This document shows positions 24,172-36,549 of a stretch of DNA of 64,000 nucleotides, piece after piece (position 1 is the stretch's first letter; each line of letters opens with the position of its first letter). A program made the position numbers and the translations under genes. A model generated the notes under the pieces. It was given only the letters and a program-made list of their open reading frames with translations, did no database searches and had not been told where the DNA came from. This stretch comes from Agrocybe praecox (Eukaryota; Basidiomycota; Agaricomycetes; Agaricales; Agrocybaceae): positions 496,001 to 560,000 of the forward strand of contig OZ024841.1 in NCBI GenBank assembly GCA_964017145.1. The letters are read 5' to 3'.

Positions 24172-24858
24172 ATGTCGCTTTTTCTTCTCGTCCTTACGAT
24201 CTCCCTGCAACTCATTCCAATATCCGTCTCCGCAGATAATGGCATGGATATGAGCATGGATGGGGCCATGTCGTTGACAGGAGCTTCTATGACACCTTAT
24301 CTGCACTTTTCGCACGGGGATACGATATGGTTTTTGGGATGGGTTCCGCTCTCCAGAGGTGCTATTGGGGGCGCATGCGTTGGCCTGTTTATCCTGGGGC
24401 TCGTAGACCGCTGGTTAGCGGCGATTAGAGCCACTGCGGACCACTATTGGCGTGCTAGGTGTGTTGCTATATTATTCATGTAATTGCTCTGACCAATATT
24501 AAATCATAATGTGAAGGGCTCAGGTTGCACTCTCAAATCACCTGAGCCGTACTAGCACTTCTGCAGCAGCAGCAGCGGCTAAGAGAACAACGTTGTCAAG
24601 AGTTGTTGGACTGCGCTACATCCCTCCGTTCATTTTTTCGCATGACGTATCCAGAGGCATCTTCCACGCAGGGCAAATGGCTTTGAACTTTGCGTTTATG
24701 CTGGTTGTCATGTAATTTCACCCTTCTGTTTGTGATTTATATGTTCTTACGGTTTTTCTAGGACGTATCAGGTTGCATTTATCCTTTCCATAGTCGTTGG
24801 ATTAGGCGTCGGCGAAATGATGTTTGGTCGATTCATCAGTGCCGCACACGGACATTAA
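24172..24858 (+). CDS. CTR-family copper transporter
   Basis: High-affinity Cu(I) uptake or vacuolar copper-release channel of the CTR/COPT family; it works as a trimer. Three exons (24172-24458, 24517-24711, 24762-24858) encode about 192 residues. A probable signal peptide/hydrophobic N-terminus (MSLFLLVLTISLQLI) is followed by a Met motif DNGMDMSMDGAMS, the copper-binding signature. TM1 lies around WFLGWVPLSRGAIGGACVGLFILG. After a cytosolic Ala/Ser loop comes the family's second TM block with a Met pair (GQMALNFAFMLVVMTYQ), then TM3 with GLGVGEMMFGRF. The M-x3-M in TM2 and the Gly-rich TM3 (G-x3-G) are as expected. The short C-terminus (AAHGH) has a His but no Cys cluster, which fits CTR2-like proteins. 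The ferric reductase gene starts only 276 bases downstream on the same strand. Confidence 0.88.
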
Positions 24859-25134
24859 TCAACATAATATGTAAAATTTGACCTAGAATAACATTTCTTT
24901 TCAATATCTTGAGGAGCAGAACAAAACTGCAAGGTGGGCAATAAGGCCCAAAAAAAAAAGCTGTGGCCAGAGGAGTCGCAGACAAAAAGTTTTTCTAAAT
25001 TGCCTTAATCGGCCATGTAGTGACGTGACCGTAACCATTCTATTTGCCCTGGACTTCTTTACTTCGCAAACTGGCCCACTGGTTGACTTCGAACGTCCTC
25101 CTCGTCTCACCGTGTGCAGAGCCAAGACTCCCGT

Positions 25135-27461
25135 ATGCTTGATACGGGCACTCCCCCTGTTATTCCCGCTGAGTTTCAACAGTATAAGTAAGTAACATTC
25201 AACTTGGATGTCCGTTCTATGGTCTCGACATAGAACCATTTCGTTGAACGTTCGATTTCCTTATTCAAGCTCCTATGTTGAAGACCCGAAATGGCAACGT
25301 AAATTTTCGATAATATGGCCATCTGTCTTAGCTTTCTTTCTCGTACTGTCACTGCCTCACTTGATTCGGTCGATACGAAACGGACGAGCGTACTCGACTC
25401 TTCTCGGTATTTCAGAAGACTTTACCGAAGAAAACTACGATGCTGTCTCTGTATCGAGTGATATGCGGCGAGCGAAAAAATCTTGCTTGCTTGACCCATC
25501 CTTGAGAAAAATCGAAAGATTGGGTTCCATTTTCTACTGGACACTGCCGGGAATCGGGCTCAATGCTGGGCAAAGTGAGTGTCTTTGTCGATGCGTTATC
25601 AATGAAGGGCAGTGTCTAATGCAACCGATTATTTTATCCTAGTCGCTATTTTGATTGGATATATCGTCACCGTTGTGCTTTGTATTGTGTTAGATGCGCC
25701 GCTCATCAGCAATTCGAATAGAGCCGGTAAGCAGATGTCACACTTCGTCGCAGTTCAGCCTAAATAATTACACAATAACACAGGGTTCATAGCGCTCGCG
25801 CAGTTTCCCGTGGTTTTCTTGTTCGCCACAAAGAATTCAATCGTTTCATTATTAATGGGTCCGGGAAATGGATACGAAAAACTCAACTTTATTCACCGGT
25901 GGTCTGGGAGGATAATGTTCCTAGGAGCTGTCCTTCATGGGTCATTATGGATCCGAAATCATCTTCAATACAATATCCCAATCCTCGGGCAACAGAAAGA
26001 AACTTCCGGAGTTGCCGCTTTAGGGGTGCTGTGCGTCATCGTTCTAACTTCTCTTCGTCCGGTCAGGCGATTTTGCTATGAAATCTTCTATATTGTCCAG
26101 TAAGTCTTCCTGATTCGAGCTGATAATTAATTTCATTGGCGTTCTCAGCATGTTATCCTTCATCGCTTTCTTCGTCACGATTTGCTATCACACAATCTAT
26201 GCGACGCCTTGGATCTTTCCTCCTTTGGCCTTTTACGGCCTCGACGTGCTAATGCGCATGTTCCGGCACCGCATCAAAGATGCCGTGCTTGTCCCAGTTG
26301 GAAACCAAATGACACTGGTTAGTTTTGTGACCCTTCATCTCGGTAGTTTTTGCTTGACTTAGTTCCCGTATCCTGAAAATAGGTCCACGTTCCGTACTCG
26401 ACGTCGGGATGGATAGCGGGTCAACATGTCAGACTACGGGTATTCTTCTCAGGCAGGGTCTTCGAGTCCCATCCTTTGACTATTTTCTCTGCAACCCCAG
26501 ATATTTCATGCATCACCTCCATGCCCTGTGGTATTTCGCTCGGTGTACGAGCCTGCGGGGATTGGTCCAAGGCACTCAATCGATACGCGCTGGAGAGTGT
26601 CGCTGAGATTCAGGCCGCCGCGGTGTGTGAGAATGGCGCCCAGACCAAAAAAGACAAGGAAATGTCGCCGACGCTGACCTTGCTGGAGATTCCCGTACAA
26701 GTAATGCTGGATGGACCCTACGGCGGGTCTGCTGTTGACTTGGGAAATTACGAGACTGTTCTTTTATTTGCCGGCGGTTCGGGAATCACATTTACTCTGG
26801 GTCTTTTGGACGACATCGTAGGAAGATGCGTGCGGAAGGGTCGTGCAAACGGGGAAGTTACGAAGAGAATTGAATTTGCATGGTGTGTACGCTCCTTCGG
26901 TGGGTTTAGTCTCTCGCTTTCCCCTGATGGAATAGAAAAAATCATTTATACTTTTATTGTTCGTTAGGTTCCATTGATTGGTTTGCTCCTGCTCTAATGG
27001 ATATTGCTCACACTGCAATGCTGTCGTCAACACCTTCCATCGAACTGCACATTTCCCTTTACGTGACTTGTTTATGCAATCCGGAGGCAATACCCACAAT
27101 ACCTAACTGCGACGTTACGATTGCCCGACCATCTATTCATCGTGTTCTCACGGACCTTACTGCGAAGCTAGACCAGCGGAAGACGCCCACGGTTTCGGCG
27201 GGGCAGATTGCAGCTAAATCAAAGGCAAAAGTAGCGATTATGGAGGAACAAGACGACGAAGAGCCTGTTGATTCGGAAGTCGGCGGTCCCGTGAAGTCCA
27301 GCCTTTCTCAAATAAAGGATGGTGGCGGTGTTGGTATCTGTGCTAGCGGACCAGAAGGACTGATCAGGGAAGCTTCAAACGCTGTTGCTAGATTGCAGAT
27401 ATCGAAACGTGGTGGTCAGTTGGGAAAAATTGACCTGCACACGGAGGTATTCACATTATGA
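25135..27461 (+). CDS. Ferric/cupric reductase (FRE family, ferric-chelate reductase)
   Basis: Membrane flavocytochrome that moves electrons from NADPH via FAD and two hemes to extracellular Fe(III) or Cu(II). Seven exons (about 25135-25187, 25234-25574, 25643-25726, 25784-26099, 26149-26317, 26393-26899, 26968-27461) give about 650 residues. The small first exon encodes MLDTGTPPVIPAEFQQYK. The ferric-reductase TM domain contains the bis-His heme segments NFIHRWSGRIMFLGAVLHGSLW and ICYHTIYATPW. The FAD-binding block SHPLTIFS, the glycine loop DGPYGG, the NADPH-binding GGSGITF and the C-terminal CASGPEGL follow in family order. An acidic stretch (EEQDDEEPVD) interrupts the NADPH domain, as in other basidiomycete FREs. 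It is adjacent to the CTR transporter, consistent with reduction coupled to metal uptake. Confidence 0.9.
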
Positions 27462-28833
27462 TCTGTATGAATTTTGTGTATCATTATATTTATGTGAGGT
27501 TTTTGCGATGACTTCTCGATGTACATAGTTACGACTCAAAATGGACTGCGAAAAAAGTGTTATTTCCATCATAGATTCACCATAGAGCCACACACCATCA
27601 TGTCCCGGGGAGAACCGACCTGATGAACGATATTGATCTACTATGGGTCTGAAAATTCAAATTATGCCTGCGTTCACTTGAAATCCCCTTGTCATATAGC
27701 ATATGTGAGGTTCGTGGAGCACGACATTTGCCTGCGTTAACGATGAAACTATCATATCATCTCTGGAGCATCTGAGCCAGTCGAACATCCTTCTTGGCCA
27801 CGTCGAGACCACACAAGACCTTAGTTTGCTGGCAAAGATGGACAAAAAAAGACATAGAACGATGGTTTCTCCACTGTGACTCCTGCGGTGATCTGGTTCG
27901 TAAGTCTTTCACTTTCGCTTCTTTGATGACCCGTGGCCATACATCTGGACAACCGACAGACTTGGAGTTGTATGAGGAAAGCTGAGACAGGGAAGTTGAC
28001 TTGTCAACGTTCAACATTTGCCATTGAGAAATTCAATCGATAGCAGCTACTACGTGTTTACACTAAAGGTTTCTTACTTCGACGTCCAAAAACAGTCATT
28101 CTAATTGGGTTTGAAGGTGCCAAGTGCTTATATGTATGCACATAGTATTTGTCCTAATAGCTATAAATTAAGCCCAGTAGCAGGTTAAAATTGCTGTATT
28201 TCTGACATACATGCAAAAAAAAAAACACGAACCTAGATTTGAAAGGATCGGACATGCAATATATGGGAAGCCCGACCCCTAAAATTGTTGCGGGGCACAC
28301 GTGAAATTTTGGAATTTGAAGACGTCCTCTTTAGTTATCAACCTGCATGCCATCCTGGTTACAACATTGACATGATTCCAGATAAAACCAGCCTTAATTT
28401 TGCCTTGATTTTCTTTCTATATATGTCATCTGGGCGGCAATTCCTCGATGCCAGCGATGCTGAATCTGATGATGGGCTAATATTTCAATTCACATGATCC
28501 TCCTTCTTATCCTTTACTTTTCTCATTCGACCACTTGGACTCTCAAGCTCTCAAGGCCAACCACATGGCTGTCGCTCTGCTAAATTCTGGCCACCAAGCG
28601 TTTCCCAGATTCGGATTCAGTGAATGCTTCTTGCGGGTTTCGCTCCAGCCTGGCCTGACCTTTTCGATTACCAGATTGTTCTAGTTAGTGAGACTCTTCT
28701 TTTTTAATTTTATTCCTTAGCCTCGTCATTGATGAATTCTTTCCGAAATTTCCACTGGCATAAAACTCGCAGTTGAGGGATATCCAAAACCCAAGACACT
28801 CACCGCCAGCACCTAACCTCGATATCAAACGCC
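27462..28833. other. 1.4-kb intergenic region
   Basis: No supported gene. An open frame on the minus strand (28017-27757, 86 codons) contains SVGCPDVWPRVIKEAKV but has no recognisable domain or splice-linked extension. A poly(A) run lies near 28215. The last ~250 bases should be the F-box gene promoter. Confidence 0.5.
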
Positions 28834-30411
28834 ATGCCCTCTGCGATTTTTGAAATTCACCGTCGTGCTATTTCAAAACCAATCCCATCGAAACCCACTA
28901 CGAAGAAAGATGCCGTGTATCGCACTGCTCTAAATCGCCTTCTTCCTGTGCTTCAGCTTTGCCCCGACGTGTTGGAATATCTTTTCCTCCTTGCCGCCGG
29001 TATGGAACAAAATTCCACCTCTCTTCGTCGCTCTGTAATGTCCTATTCCCAAACATGTCATGATTGGCGTCTCGTTGCGCTCGCGACGAAGCGTTTATGG
29101 GCCCTCCTCGTTGATTTTGAAGATAACTCACGACAGTGGAACGACGAAATGCTGCGACGTTCGCATCCTTTACCAATCCGACTATCTTACAATGCCGACT
29201 TTTCAAGGGGGAGGGATGCCTTGAGCCTCCAGCTGGATCAATTACCCCGCATTCAAACGTATTCGTTGGGATGTCAAGATACAGACTGGGATGCCCTGGT
29301 GTCTATGCTCTCACGACCTGCACCAATTCTCCAGGACCTGTATATCACATGTCATCGTACATTCGGGCACAATATCGCGACGTCGCCAATATTTCCATGG
29401 TCATTGTTCAACGGACGCGCCCCCAATTTGCGTCGGGTTGAATTGAAGGAGTGTATTATCGACCTATGCTCCCCACTCCTTCGCTCTTTGACAGCTCTCC
29501 GGGTCATCGACCTTAGCTACGATAACGCGCCGACGGCCACGCAGTGGGTCCGCCATCTCCGAAATATGCCATTGTTGCAGGAATTATATCTGCAAGGAGC
29601 GATACTTCCCAGTCGTTTCTATTCTTCCCTCGATACATCAGATGTTAATCAGGATGCCATGCCCCACATAGCCAATCTCAACATCGAAGCCCCCCTCACT
29701 GACATCGCCCTTCTTGTGCGATACCTTCCTACACCTCCAAAAAGGCATTGGACTTTAACATGCTCGAACGCATCCCCAGGCCCGGATCTCGAAAAGGTTA
29801 TGGAGGTCTTATCGTGTACCATTACTTCCATTTTCACCCTCAGTGATGGCGCTAGTCATCTTCTTCTTGCAGCTCGCGAGGCTCATATTTTCCTGAGCTG
29901 CGAGATGCCAAATACCTCACAGCTGTCCGAGTTAGGCATCTGCATCGACTTACACACGCCATCATTCCACCTCTGGGAAACCCTATTTCCAGCAGTCGCT
30001 TTAGAACTCGGGTACGCCATGAACATGATCACGTCGTTGGAGATGATTCTTCCCACTTTCAACCCCTCTCTCCTACAACTACTCCGTCGCGCAGCGGCTC
30101 TAACCACTCTCGTCAAACTCTCATCTAAAATGACGCGCGATCTAATCCCACAACTGCAATCTTTCCTGCCATCGGGAGGAATAGCGCTCCCAGCTCTGGA
30201 CAGTATTGTTTTTACAGACGACAAATCCATGTGGGGCTGGAACTATCAGAGTTTTCTCGGATTTCTGCGTTGGCGATCCGACAATGGCTCGCCCATTAGA
30301 GACGTGTACTTTGTTGGGTGTCTTATTCTTGAAGAAGTGGCGAAGGAGCTGATGGACCTCGGCGTAATAATTCATGGTGATTTAGAAGGCCTGCGCTGGC
30401 AAAACCTATGA
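28834..30411 (+). CDS. F-box protein (single exon, agaricomycete type)
   Basis: Predicted SCF substrate adaptor of 525 residues with no introns, which is usual for this expanded agaricomycete family. The F-box-like region is about residues 25-90 (PVLQLCPDVLEYLFLLAAG ... VMSYSQTCHDWRLVALATKRLWALLV). The family hallmark follows: WNDEMLRRSHPLPIRLSYN, then a repeat region resembling irregular leucine-rich repeats (LEDLYITCH-like, NLRRVELKECII, LRVIDLSYDNAP, LLQELYLQGAIL). The C-terminus has GGIALPALDSIVFTDD and VIIHGDLEGLRW. The start ATG is the first in frame after stops. Substrate unknown. These families evolve quickly, so orthology to a characterised protein is not claimed. Confidence 0.8.
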   Translation: MPSAIFEIHRRAISKPIPSKPTTKKDAVYRTALNRLLPVLQLCPDVLEYLFLLAAGMEQNSTSLRRSVMSYSQTCHDWRLVALATKRLWALLVDFEDNSRQWNDEMLRRSHPLPIRLSYNADFSRGRDALSLQLDQLPRIQTYSLGCQDTDWDALVSMLSRPAPILQDLYITCHRTFGHNIATSPIFPWSLFNGRAPNLRRVELKECIIDLCSPLLRSLTALRVIDLSYDNAPTATQWVRHLRNMPLLQELYLQGAILPSRFYSSLDTSDVNQDAMPHIANLNIEAPLTDIALLVRYLPTPPKRHWTLTCSNASPGPDLEKVMEVLSCTITSIFTLSDGASHLLLAAREAHIFLSCEMPNTSQLSELGICIDLHTPSFHLWETLFPAVALELGYAMNMITSLEMILPTFNPSLLQLLRRAAALTTLVKLSSKMTRDLIPQLQSFLPSGGIALPALDSIVFTDDKSMWGWNYQSFLGFLRWRSDNGSPIRDVYFVGCLILEEVAKELMDLGVIIHGDLEGLRWQNL

Positions 30412-30798
30412 TTCTCTTCTTTCTGCTTTATATATTGCGTTTCACATGCCTGTGCGCTATTTATTTTTTGCATCGATGTTGTATGTACTTATATTATTCT
30501 TGCACATTTTGGGTAGCAGGGGTAGACTCATTTGGAGACAATATGTATATTATAAATTTCAATTCATATTCATCAGTATGGTGGAAGTGTGGCGACTTAT
30601 GTTATGACAAAGGTTGCGGTAACTTTCACGATAGTACCCTCTCCCGTTCATCTTCAAATTCCATCGGTCAAATTTCAAGACATTAAAACGCTGAGAGCCG
30701 CCAGACAACAAACAATAAATATTTTAAATGAAAATTTGTAATAAAATTGAGCATATCAAAATGATTAAATGAAGTGGATAATTTATGCGTCGTACTGT
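30412..30798. other. Convergent 3' intergenic region
   Basis: AT-rich 387-bp spacer between the 3' ends of the F-box gene (+) and the Ppo gene (-). It most likely holds both 3'UTRs and terminators. No ORF of note. Confidence 0.5.
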
Positions 30799-33700
30799 TC
30801 AAACGAAATAAGTCAAGGCCTACCCGCAAACAGATAATAATAAACTTACCACAATGTGCATCGAACCGGGCCATGTGGTCACAGTTCCGTTTCGTTGAAC
30901 GAAAGTGTCCGTCTCCGCTTCGAAAACAATTTCCGTGATCCTCTTCAAGTTGCCAGCGTCTCCGGGAGCACGACGAGCATTTTTGAGCCCAAAAACAACT
31001 TTAACGGCCTCAAGAATGCTTTTCTGAGCGTAATGTATACCGATGCAAAGATGGAAGCCAGTGCCGTTGATGGTCTCGTAGGAGCTCAAAGGGCGACGGG
31101 GGTTAACAGTCAAAGGGTCAGGGAAATCGACGGGCTAGACGGAAATCGTTCGTTAGAATCAATGAAATCCAGTTTATCGATCCACGACTTACGTTCTTGT
31201 GTGCATTACGGAAGTTGGCTCGAACTTGATCGCCTTCTTTAACCTCAATGGGCGCTAATCCATGTCCTTGATCGAGAACTGTGTTAACCTGGGACTTGCG
31301 CCATATACCCTCAAATTGAGGTTGGAGACCTATATATCATTAGTTTAGAAGATGAAAATGAAAGAGCTTAACAATACTTACGCATAGCTTCGCATACATA
31401 TCCCAAGAGAAGCGCTTCGCTTTCAGAATCTTGCTTCTTGACGAGCTCCGAGATGTGCTCCCTTTCTTTCTTTCTGGCATCGTCGAGATAGAAGTCAATG
31501 ACGTTGATGGTAGCATGGGCATGATTAGTCGAAGCGCCAACAGTAACACCGAGGATGTTCCCGATCAACTCATCGAGAGGACGGCCAGTTTCGGCCAAAC
31601 GATTGAGGAATGGGTACCAGGGCTTGTCCTTCGAAGGCCAAAAGAAGGATGAAATACTGTACGTTACTCGTCCTAGTAGATGCTAAGAGGTTATGACAGT
31701 AAGTCACCAATTTTGAGGACTACATATATCGCAGACGGACTCACCGGAGCGGCAGATGGGGACGCTTTGAGAATAGACCTCGCGGTCAGGGCTCCTATGA
31801 TAAGACCTGCTTTCTCAGCCGCCTCATGCAAAGCGAAACTGTATTCCTTATTTTCGAATGTGTTGAAGGTAACACTGCACAATAAATTAGTCTGATGACC
31901 TTCAGAATTCAAGCCAAGGCTTTACTAACCTATACTGTAAGGTAAGGGTTGTATAAGTACAGATAATCAGAAGAAAGAGCGCGAGAGGCTCTCACCAAGG
32001 TAGCCAACATCTCGAAGAACTCAAGTTCAGTAAAAAGTCCGCGTGGGTTTGCATCCGTCTTGAGAGAGATGCCAGTCTATGTTGTTCCATGAGCGCAGTA
32101 TTCATGAGAAATTAAGTATACGCACCATTTTGTCAGCCGCAACATGGGCAGCAGTGGGATAGATGACATCTTTCACGATATCAATATATTTCCCTGGCAA
32201 ACCTTCATGTCTGTGGGCACAAACCGGTAAAAAAAAATCAGAAAAGATTAACATATTAGGTAATGTGAGACTTACGACCATGAACGACTTTCGATCTTTT
32301 GCTTCATGACATCCGCAAAGAACATGGCATGTTCGACAAGAGCGTTCTTATCAGGGAACATAGCGTGCATTGCCATCGATCGATCCCTGTTATGCCTGCA
32401 AGTGCGAACAGTGACGAACGTCAATGAGCATGCGTCGCCAAATGAATGAAATAACTTGTACATACTGCTCTGGGTCATCGAACATCAATGCAGACCCATA
32501 TCCATATTTTTCGTAAATGACCTTGAATTTGGCAGGGTCATTGAAAGCGGCCTTGATTCCAGTCAATGTGTTCAAAATCCTGGGGACGGATAGGATCGAA
32601 GGACGATCAAACTTGTACTTGGCTTGTAAACCTCGTTTGGTCATACTCTCTTTCATATGGTCGGGAGTGAAGAATGGGAATAGAGCATATATGGAGTTCT
32701 ATCTCGATTGATCAGCTACGACATTATATGGGGGAAAGGAAAACATACGAATTCGAAGTGACGAGGCAGATGTCTGAGGATAAGCTTTGGAACTGATGAA
32801 AGGATTGTCAGATGAACAACTCAGAATTAATGACAACTCTTACTTTCTCCTCCTTCCCCGCCGTTATGCATGTCCCTCTGGCAATCATGGAATCCCCATG
32901 TTGTCATATTGATAGCTGAGGTGAATGAGCAATAATCGACGGGTAAACCAAAGTATAACTTACGAGTGAAGTCAGTCGTATAGAAACGATCACCACGAAC
33001 AAGTGCGATTGCATCTCCTAGAACGGCGCGAGTGGTCTATAGCACGACGATGAGATTAACCTCGACAAAGAGCAATTATTAGTCTCACTGTATAACCACA
33101 GGCAAAGCGAGAACCATCCGTAAGAGGCATCGTCGATTCCGCCTGAAGGCCGGTCTATCAAGTGATACCAATAAATATCCAAACATAACGATACGTATAA
33201 GAATCTCACATAAAGTTCCAGGTTATTGATGTGCCCATACAAACGTTGGGCAGCCGCCTAGATACAAAAGGTTAGAGAAATTATTAACTGCACGAGTCTT
33301 GGGGGAATCGTACAGCAATCTCGGGGTCGGGATTCCACTCTTCAAAGCTTTCGAATTCTGAATTGAATGAGTAACAATCGCATGTAATATCGAAGCGCTG
33401 AGCGTACGTTTCAAGCCAAGGAACTTCCTAAATTCGTTCATGGTGCAGAGACCCCATTGCCGGGACTGTTCAATACCCATCATCTCCACCAATCGCAGGA
33501 CCGGAGGAGTGCCTCGGCCTCGGAAGGCGCCAGCGGGGCTTTCAGTTGCGGCTTTGAGGATGTCGGCAAGATCATCGTCGGAGAATTTACCGTCAGGGCC
33601 TCGCTGGAGTCTGTGACATGCATATAGATATGGGTAGGTGGTCACGTAAAAGAAACGACGTACCCAGCAAAGGTTCTTGCCACTGGGTTAGGATCAACAG

Positions 33701-35432
33701 CTTCAAAAACTTTCGTCATGCCTCCCAAATCGGCGAGGGAAAGCTGGATAGAAGTTCAGCTGAGTATTACGTACTTTGACATAAACATCGATTTATTTTA
33801 CACACCTGATCAAAAGGCTTGTCTCCAAAAGCCTTCTTGAACACATCTTCAGTCCACTTTTCGTCCCTCTCAGACACAGTTGAGTGCCACTACAATAGAA
33901 AGGGTGCTCAGAGAACAGAACTTATTATAAGGGAAATTCATACTCTGTAAAGGATGTTGAATTCGACGCTAACATGATTGCCTTGTCCTCGAGAAACCTT
34001 TAGATCTTTGTCGTTGATCGCCTGCAGAAGATGGAATGAGGAAAACATTTTTCCGGCTAAAGTAGTAACTTACATCGAAGGCGTTCATATTCCAGTTACA
34101 ACCCTCCGAAGCGCCCAGGAAACCAGCAACATAGTCCCCCATGACTGCGCTCATAAAATGACCGCAGTTGACGAGCTTTGCTGTTTGGAAAATTTCCTCA
34201 TCTTGAAGGGCTCGCTTGGCGGCGTCAGTAGGAGGTGGGTCTGACCATCGTTTACGTTCGTTGATCTTCAGAATTTTTTTCGCGATATACTATTCCCGTT
34301 GTTAAATAAACTGAATCAAAAACGCCAATGTATTACTTACGTTGTGGTTTCGGCTGAACAGTACCAAAAGAACGCTTGTGGCTGGGGGAAGGAATAGTAA
34401 ACGTTCTTCAGAGAACACGTCTGGGTACAAGAGACCCCTTCCCTCCGCTTTGTTGCGTACTTTATCCTGCGCCTCTTGGTCTGGGAAAGGTTCGTCAGCA
34501 TGATAAAGGCTCGGATGCGGACAACTCAAATGAGCTCACTATCGCCATAAAGGGGACTGAGGTCCAGATAGGAGCTTGCGTTGTTCACAAAGATATTCTT
34601 GGTGTCGGTACGAAACAGAGAATGGGTGACGATGGAAGCAAAGGCAAAAATCAAACTCGACATGCCACCAGAGTGGTTTTGTTTCTGCACGTGATGATGG
34701 ACCAATGAAGAAATTAAAAAAGGCACTGTGATATTTTTAGAGTGACGTACCCCTTTGCGCTTCAAAATAGTATCAAAAATTAAACCTGCGTCAGGCAAAG
34801 ACGACCTGGGGAGACCCGCCTTTCCTTGGACACTCCGAGCATAAGGAGTACCAGCGCGTCCGAGATCTTGTACTTGTACATTGTTGCACCCCCCGTCCGC
34901 CTGACGGAACGAATATGTCGGGGTCAAGTAGGACGCGGGAGGATGAGGGACCGTGTTGTAAAGAGTGTTGATAACGGTATTATTCATCTTCTTTGCAAGG
35001 TCCGTAGTTGGATCCAACCTTGCCAGAATACCGAGACCATCTGCGAACTGGAATATTTTAAAAATATCGTTATTAGAGAACTGAAATTGAAAATTTACGA
35101 CTCACGAAGCCTTTACGGTCGTCTGTAGCCGTGGGATTCTGGACCGTGTCGAGGAAAGCCCCCTTCAAAGAAAGCGTTAGTGTGGCCTCATACATATTAT
35201 TCACTGTACTTACTATCCTTCTTGGATCGGGTTTAATCGCACCCTTGCTTTTGAAAGTCTCGACCGAGTTGACTAAGTTGCTGACAACAGAATGTCCCTT
35301 TCTACCGTCAGCTGGATCGCTGGAGACCTCCCAGTCATAATATCCGGTCGGGGCTGTTGGTGGTGGACGTTTGGAGAAGTGCACAGCGTCTGAGCCCATC
35401 GCCAGAACCTGGGAAAACTTGATGTCCGCCAT
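30799..35432 (-). CDS. Ppo-type fatty acid dioxygenase/cytochrome P450 fusion (linoleate diol synthase-like)
   Basis: Psi-factor-producing oxygenase: an N-terminal cyclooxygenase-like heme peroxidase makes a fatty-acid hydroperoxide and a C-terminal P450 rearranges it; products act as developmental oxylipins. The gene has many short introns (over 20). Peroxidase landmarks in order: PPTAPTGYYDWEVSSDPADGR; SIVTHSLFRTDTKN (distal His); ASSYLDLSPLYG; FNILYRWHSTVSERDEKW (catalytic Tyr and proximal His); MMGIEQSRQWGLCTMNEFRKFLGLK. The linker TRAVLGDAIALVRGDRFYTTDFT leads into the P450 part. P450 landmarks are LIGNILGVTVGASTNHAHA (I-helix region) and GTGFHLCIGIHYAQ with the heme-thiolate Cys. It ends MHIVALTYFV-stop. 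I chose ATG 35432 (MADIKFSQVLAMG). An upstream ATG at 35694 could add a first exon. Neither half appears truncated. Confidence 0.85.
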
Positions 35433-36549
35433 AATTACGCGTTGGAGTTGGAGATAGACAAAGCAAATGCAGAGAAGTGTGGATTAGAGTCAAACTTTCA
35501 GACGTGGCGCAGACACCGAGGACAGCATGATATTTCGACACATGCGACTCTTTAAAGGATTTGGAATCTTCATCATAGAACCGTGGCCCCGTCAGGCCTC
35601 CGCTGATCTCATTAGTCTGTTTACTAGTTTCCATTTCTGATCCAGCTTTAGACTGTTGTGCTAGACTCGTCAGGGACACATCAATTGAGAACATAAATAT
35701 ATTCCTGTCAGCATAACGATAAATAGGTTCGTCTTAACCGCGTCTCTTTCTCCTTAATTATCTTACAAGGAATGTCTTCACTCTCGTTACGCGTCCGTTT
35801 TGTTCGCCACATTTATTGAGGTGTATAAACACTACAGTGAGCACGGGCGATATACGTCTCCGGATTCGACGCATACCTGTTGCTCCTGTTCTTCAGACAC
35901 GGCTGATGTGCCTATATTCAGGTGGAGTATACTGAGGTAACCATATGCGGCTTAAGTAGCTCATTGAGTGGGTCTATAACATCAATTCGAGAAGTCCGGA
36001 TATTCAAACATCATTCAGGCTGTCTTCTCGAAGTTCATACATAATGCCAATGAAATATAAACAGCCCAATTCAACATACGGGTAACGGCACGATGGTTCC
36101 CACTCGGATATCTAAACCACACTGTTACTCATTGGCAGGCCTCCATACCAGCTGACAGATTAACATTGTCGTTAAGCGAATACGAGTTAAGGAAGCCCGA
36201 AGACGCGGTAAAGACGGCAAACTAAGTAGTTGCGACACAAATTGAGTGTGGCCAGCCCGTTACGACTTGCTACTCTAGCTGCTTCAAATTTCCGACGTGT
36301 GGTAGAATTTGGGCTGCAAGAGAAGATATACTCATTCAAGGTCTCTAATTAGATTCCATTAAACTGAACTCAAGTGCTTCATTGCAGACGATTGAAAGCA
36401 ACAGCTTTAAATTCAAAAAATAAATCATTTGTTGTGGACATAAATAGACCAGTCCTTAGAAGTGCATTGATTTCAATTTGTCCGATTCGGCCTTTTCGCA
36501 CAAGGCGAGACTGAACGTGTTGATACTTAGCGTCGAACACCATTCATCC
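35433..36549. promoter_or_regulatory. Divergent promoter region between Ppo and 2OG oxygenase genes
   Basis: About 1.1 kb separates the two divergent starts. The part next to the Ppo gene (35433-35694) is open on the minus strand from ATG 35694 (MFSIDVSLTSLAQQSK...) and may be an alternative first exon. The rest contains no supported ORF. Many short AT tracts are present, but no specific operator can be named. Confidence 0.45.

Noticed and set aside
27757..28017. 86-codon minus-strand ORF with CPDVWPRVIKEAKV
   Set aside because: No domain and no extension. The plus strand is also open here, which points to a chance frame.
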